DNA from: an uncultured Eubacteriales bacterium
Lineage (GTDB): Bacteria > Bacillota > Clostridia > Oscillospirales > CAG-382
Assembly (NCBI GenBank): GCA_934502885.1
Contig: CAKSUT010000018.1
Location: forward strand, 1 to 52,728
Direction: 5' to 3'
DNA: 52,728 bases
A program made the position numbers and the translations under genes. Of the stretch, positions 51,910-52,728 are shown piece by piece (within the stretch, counting starts at the first letter, position 1; each line of letters opens with the position of its first letter). The notes beneath the pieces are model-generated. The model had not been told where the DNA came from, did not search any database, and worked only from the letters and a program-made list of their open reading frames with translations.

Positions 51910-52366
51910 GGGGTTACGTAGGGTCTCCGACGGGCGAAAGGTCTCCGACGGCTTCTTTTCTTGAAAGAAAGCTCCGTTCGCAAGCGAACAAGAGCAAAAG
52001 AACTTTATCGATTTCAAAGCTATCGCTTTGAAATGGGAAGTTCTTAGAGATCATACCCACGCTCCATGGTATGTGGAAAAAATGCGAGTTTACGAAGCAT
52101 TTTCTTCCGCGAAAGCCGCTTGCGGCGTCGCCTTGTAGGACGGGGGCTTGTCTCCCGCCGCAGAAACGGACTCATCTTATCCGAGGTCGGAGCGTTTAAG
52201 CTCGGCAACGCCTCGCTCAAAGGGAGCATTGGCATCAAATTTTGTTGGGACTGTAATTCGGGGAAATACCGTTCGCAATGAAACGCCTCGCACAGCTCGA
52301 CAATTTCATTTTTGCGAAGATGAGGCTTTTGAGCGGTGCGTGAATTGAGGTTTGCACTTGCTTATG
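51910..52366 (-). repeat. Composite hairpin repeat E, copy vi (reverse orientation)
   Basis: Read on the minus strand it carries E5 (CTTTTCTTTCAAG-type and GTTCGCTTGCGAAC), E4 (ATTTCAAAGC-GATA-GCTTTGAAAT, about 52012-52035), a C module (AATGCGAGTTTACGAAGCATT, about 52081) and a diverged E1 with GGTGCGTG near 52335-52345. It is the only E copy in reverse orientation. No gene is visible after 51909. Confidence 0.75.
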
Positions 52367-52429
52367 GGGAATTCGGCGAAGATGAAACTTTCTTGAGAGT
52401 GCGAAGCTTGAAGATAGGCACTTGCTTAT

Positions 52430-52728
52430 GGGTGTATTGGAGGCGACAAAGTCGCGAGAGAAATTGCGAAGCAATTTACTCTCGAGTTGACCGTGTCAAC
52501 TCCGGTGGCTCTGCCAACTCCGGAGGCATCCCCTGTGTAAGGGGAGCTGTCAGCGAAGCTGACTGAGGGACTGTCGGACAAGCATTCTCTCAAGGAGAAA
52601 TTCGGTGAAAATGAGGCTCTTTGGCGTGTACGTGAATTGAGGTTCGCATTCTCTCCATGGTATGTGGAAAAAATGCGAGTTTACGAAGCATTTTTTCGCG
52701 AAAGCAACTTTGTTGCGTCGCCTTGTAG
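52430..52728 (+). repeat. G module, C module and F hairpin at the window end
   Basis: GGAGGCGACAAAGTCGC, AAATTGC/GCAATTT, GAGTTGAC/GTCAACTC and AGTTGGC-type hairpins (52437-52530), then CCCCTGTGTAAGGGG and AGCTGTCAGC-GAA-GCTGACT to about 52575. From 52661 a C module repeats 52068-52106 (GGTATGTGGAAAAAATGCG), followed by an F hairpin at 52702-52722. The repeat continues past the window edge. Confidence 0.8.

Overview
The window looks like a chromosomal stretch from an anaerobic, probably gut-associated member of the Clostridia (Oscillospirales/Ruminococcaceae-like). This rests on near-consensus sigma-A promoters, strong AGGAGG-type ribosome sites, an SLH-anchored surface protein, type III glutamine synthetase, the tig-clpP-clpX order, a TrpXYZ-type ABC transporter, a BofC-like protein and GH127. 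The species call is inference from gene content only. I saw no tRNA, rRNA, prophage, transposase or CRISPR array.

Layout. 1-4.6 kb: duplicated terminator repeat, large SLH surface protein, 7-bp tandem array, pgeF. 5.2-9.1 kb: LysR regulator divergent from a three-gene ABC importer. 9.1-15.2 kb: AraC regulator facing a GH127 arabinofuranosidase, then two overlapping genes of unknown function and a beta-lactamase-fold hydrolase. 15.5-22 kb: sigma factor, zinc-ribbon protein, pfkA-HIT-phosphoribosyltransferase cluster, secreted leucine-rich-repeat protein. 22-26.3 kb: MarR regulator with an asymmetric heterodimeric ABC exporter. 27-31 kb: glnN followed by two secreted/membrane Asp-rich proteins sharing one N-terminal motif. 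31-37 kb: AEC transporter, a candidate 6S-like RNA, then tig-clpP-clpX. 37-43 kb: a histidine kinase in apparent operon with three M42 peptidase-family genes, one of which has lost its metal ligands. 43-52 kb: sugar-nucleotide dehydratase/epimerase, VanZ, glmM, BofC-like protein, four-helix-bundle gene, class A PBP and a YhaO-like nuclease.

The most unusual content is between the genes. Nearly every larger gap is filled by mosaic, hairpin-rich repeats. I name them D (7-bp repeats GAGARTG-like, then a GAAAAGC/GCTTTTC hairpin and a conserved tail), E (a 300-600 bp multi-hairpin block), F, G and H. Stem sequences change on both sides between copies (covariation), so structure is being conserved. 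One four-helix-bundle gene of the 23S rRNA intervening-sequence family (47414-47779) is enclosed by two inverted D copies with 32/35 identical arm bases. This suggests an IVS-like mobile unit, with the solitary D repeats as its gene-less derivatives. That is my leading candidate for an undescribed system; it is a hypothesis built on sequence layout.
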